The position numbers were made by a program, and so were the translations under genes. From an uncultured Candidatus Woesearchaeota archaeon (GTDB taxonomy: Archaea > Nanobdellota > Nanobdellia > Woesearchaeales > 21-14-0-10-32-9): a stretch of DNA of 45,276 bases. The stretch is from contig CAITEO010000002.1 in the NCBI GenBank assembly GCA_903891505.1, forward strand, positions 1 through 45,276, in the 5' to 3' direction. Below are positions 43,945-45,276 of the stretch, piece after piece. The notes beneath the pieces were generated by a model. The model saw only the letters and a list, made by a program, of their open reading frames with translations. It was not told where the DNA came from and did no database searches. The stretch's first letter is position 1. Each line of letters starts with the position of its first letter.

Positions 43945-43952
43945 TTTATATA
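43945..43952 (-). promoter_or_regulatory. TATA box of the BRO-N gene
   Basis: TATATAAA on the minus strand predicts RNA from about 43922, two bases before the GTG at 43920, which argues for the GTG rather than the ATG at 43911. Confidence 0.45.
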
Positions 43953-43991
43953 TTTCACGCGAACTTGTCTAGTTGAGTAAGTTATTTTTCA

Positions 43992-44574
43992 TTAATCATA
44001 TGCAAGTCCGTAGTAATCCTCAATGCCATTTAGTATAATTCTGTGTTTCTCTGCTTCTTTGCAGACGTTTGACTCCTTAGAATGGAGCATTTCTACGAAT
44101 TGTTTTTCATTGAATATTAGCGCATGGATTGCTACAGAAAACAATGATCTAACTTGATTTATCTCTGTTTCCATGACATTCTCGGAAGATTTTCGGACTA
44201 TTAAATATCAAATCAATATCTGATTGCTTTGTCTGTTTTCCAGCAGCATAAGACCCGAAAAGCAGAACAATGTACTGCTTTTCTTTTATGTCTTTTTTGA
44301 ATTGATTGAGTACAATTAAAATATTTTTATTTTCTAAAATTTTTTGTGCTCGCATGTATTCTGCTTCAAAAATAGACGGATGTATTCTTTTTATCAAAGA
44401 CACTCTGTCTGCATTTCCAAATCTTTCCAGGCTTATTATTCCACTCTCTTTAAGTTTTCTTATATTGGAATGTGTAGTTTTATAATCAACACTGAGTTCT
44501 TGCGAGAGTTGCCTGATGCTTATTCCTTTGTTGTTTTCAATGAGATATTTTATGATTCTTTGATTGTTAGTCAC
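43992..44574 (-). pseudogene. HTH-nucleotidyltransferase (MNT-like) gene split by a 1-base frameshift
   Basis: The first frame (GTG 44574 to stop 44149) gives a winged helix (residues 1-60: ISIRQLSQELSVDYKTTHSN) and the start of a minimal nucleotidyltransferase with GSYAAGKQTKQSDIDL, then loses homology after NSPK. The rest of the domain (EINQVRSLFSVAIHALIFNE, KEAEKHRIILNGIEDYYGL) is in another frame ending at 43992. Removing one A from the A4 run at 44190-44193 (minus strand) joins them as SPK-SSENVMETEI. This is either a real inactivating mutation or a sequencing error; an ATG at 44174 could also give a short second peptide. AGAGGAG precedes the GTG. Confidence 0.82.
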
Positions 44575-44590
44575 ATAAACTCCTCTAAGT

Positions 44591-44638
44591 TATGGTATAA
44601 TTACCATAATATTATGTTATTGCTACCATATATTTAAA
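44591..44638 (-). promoter_or_regulatory. Promoter with palindromic operator of the HTH-nucleotidyltransferase gene
   Basis: A TTTAAATA box (44631-44638) predicts RNA from about 44608. The palindrome TATGGTA-TAAT-TACCATA (44591-44608) covers the RNA start, and a third half site TACCATA (44624-44630) touches the TATA box. This is the arrangement of an autorepressor operator. The HTH of the 44574 protein is the natural candidate to bind it. Confidence 0.5.
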
Positions 44639-44688
44639 CCTTACAAAGAAAAATCTGAAATTAGTATTCATTTTAGTTATTCTCTTAT

Positions 44689-45276
44689 CTATTCTTCTTT
44701 TTCTTCCAGAATTAAATGAAGGTTTTCAGTTGCTTGTTTTGCGAGTTCTTCGTATCCAAATGATCGTATAAGTGATGCATACTCCATTTCTGCACGTAAA
44801 TGTTCAGGTTTTGTTGCAAGTGAACAAATCACAGTAGTTAATTTGTACTTTTTGGCGAGCATCAAGTTTTGCATCATGCGTCCAAGTAGCATTTCACGTG
44901 CTCTTGAATGAATAATAATTTTTTCCATATCAAACACCAAAACCTTTTCTTTTTCTTTCATTATTGCGCTAAGTACTTGGTTTACTCCTGATCGTCTGTA
45001 ATGGAATGAATCTTTCTGCTCTAATTCCTCAAAGTCGTAGAGAAATTTCATGTTTTTATTCTCAATATTTTGTTGTTCACCTTTTGCGAATATGATTCCT
45101 GGTTTGTTTGTGTTCGTCTTCGTAATTATTCCAGAGTATAATTTTAGTTTTGTTTTTGTTTGCAATAGTTTCAAATCTTTTTGTTGTTTTTCGTACAAAA
45201 ACAGCAATCCTTTTGTTCCAAGCGCTGTAGCTATCTTAATGAATTCTTCTTCGTTGTTATTTGGTATGCATACGTC
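44689..45276 (-). CDS. rnp3: RNase P protein component 3 (Rpp30), N-terminus cut by window edge
   Basis: The frame enters from the window end and gives 195 residues. It starts DVCIPNNNEEEFIKIATALG, the usual N-terminal strand and helix of Rpp30, so only a few residues are missing. Later come YRRSGVNQVLSAIMKEK, ARE-LLGRMMQNLMLAKKYK and VICSLATKPEHLRAEMEY, the conserved TIM-barrel-like segments of this family. It is a protein subunit of the archaeal ribonuclease P that matures tRNA 5' ends. An internal Met at 45207 is not the start. The promoter lies outside the window. Confidence 0.92.
   Translation of the reverse strand, partial: DVCIPNNNEEEFIKIATALGTKGLLFLYEKQQKDLKLLQTKTKLKLYSGIITKTNTNKPGIIFAKGEQQNIENKNMKFLYDFEELEQKDSFHYRRSGVNQVLSAIMKEKEKVLVFDMEKIIIHSRAREMLLGRMMQNLMLAKKYKLTTVICSLATKPEHLRAEMEYASLIRSFGYEELAKQATENLHLILEEKEE

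Noticed and set aside
1..45276. CRISPR arrays, rRNA, tRNA or an intact insertion sequence
   Set aside because: No regularly spaced direct repeats, no tRNA or rRNA signatures and no transposase reading frame were seen anywhere in the window.

Overview
The window looks like chromosomal DNA of a DPANN archaeon, most likely from the Woesearchaeota/Pacearchaeota (Nanoarchaeota-type) branch. The domain is clear: an archaeal proteasome beta subunit, an OB-fold replication protein A, the RNase P protein Rpp30, many leaderless genes behind TTTATATA-type boxes, and signal peptides of the archaeal prepilin (class III, KKG) type. The branch is an inference from AT-rich DNA, very large Cys/Asn-rich secreted proteins and the style of the proteins. 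No search was run.

Layout. 1-7746: the 3'-truncated proteasome beta gene (minus strand), then a plus-strand row: a small anchored exported protein, a membrane-tethered winged-helix regulator, an ABC-2 type transporter pair, a secreted Cys-containing protein, a small membrane protein, a Nudix hydrolase and an HD hydrolase. Two adjacent stem-loop elements with a shared core (7748-7856) separate this row from the convergent RPA gene (7870-9039). 9241-34892: a 25.6-kb block of twenty genes, all on the minus strand. Eighteen encode proteins with a basic N-terminus, a (K/R)(K/R)(G/A)-type prepilin peptidase site (one has a single K before G) and one hydrophobic helix. The other two are giant Sec-exported proteins. 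35032-42836: a CYTH protein, a small Cys-rich lipoprotein, a Memo-like protein that has lost its metal ligands, and a 1889-residue glycine- and cysteine-rich surface protein. 42940-45276: a BRO-N protein, a frameshifted HTH/nucleotidyltransferase gene with a palindromic operator, and the 5'-truncated Rpp30 gene.

The most interesting region is 9241-34892, apparently an undescribed multi-pilin surface apparatus. Two of its pilin-like proteins carry domains of bacterial wall hydrolases: an M15 (VanY-type) peptidase with all catalytic residues (12257-13429), and a degenerate Amidase_2-like domain plus a 3D lytic-transglycosylase-type domain with its three Asp (9241-12114). A third carries a TPM-like domain (17975-19375). 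Archaea have no murein, so the apparatus may act on the wall of another cell during attachment, predation or DNA/nutrient uptake (inference). No assembly ATPase, platform protein or prepilin peptidase lies in the window; these would have to be supplied from elsewhere.

Expression. In eleven genes the TATA-like octamer ends 22-24 bp before the start codon, exactly where a leaderless transcript would begin. Genes inside operons instead carry GAGG/GGAGGT Shine-Dalgarno sequences or ATGA overlaps. This rule was used to correct several starts and to recognise a 40-codon gene at 19450-19572.
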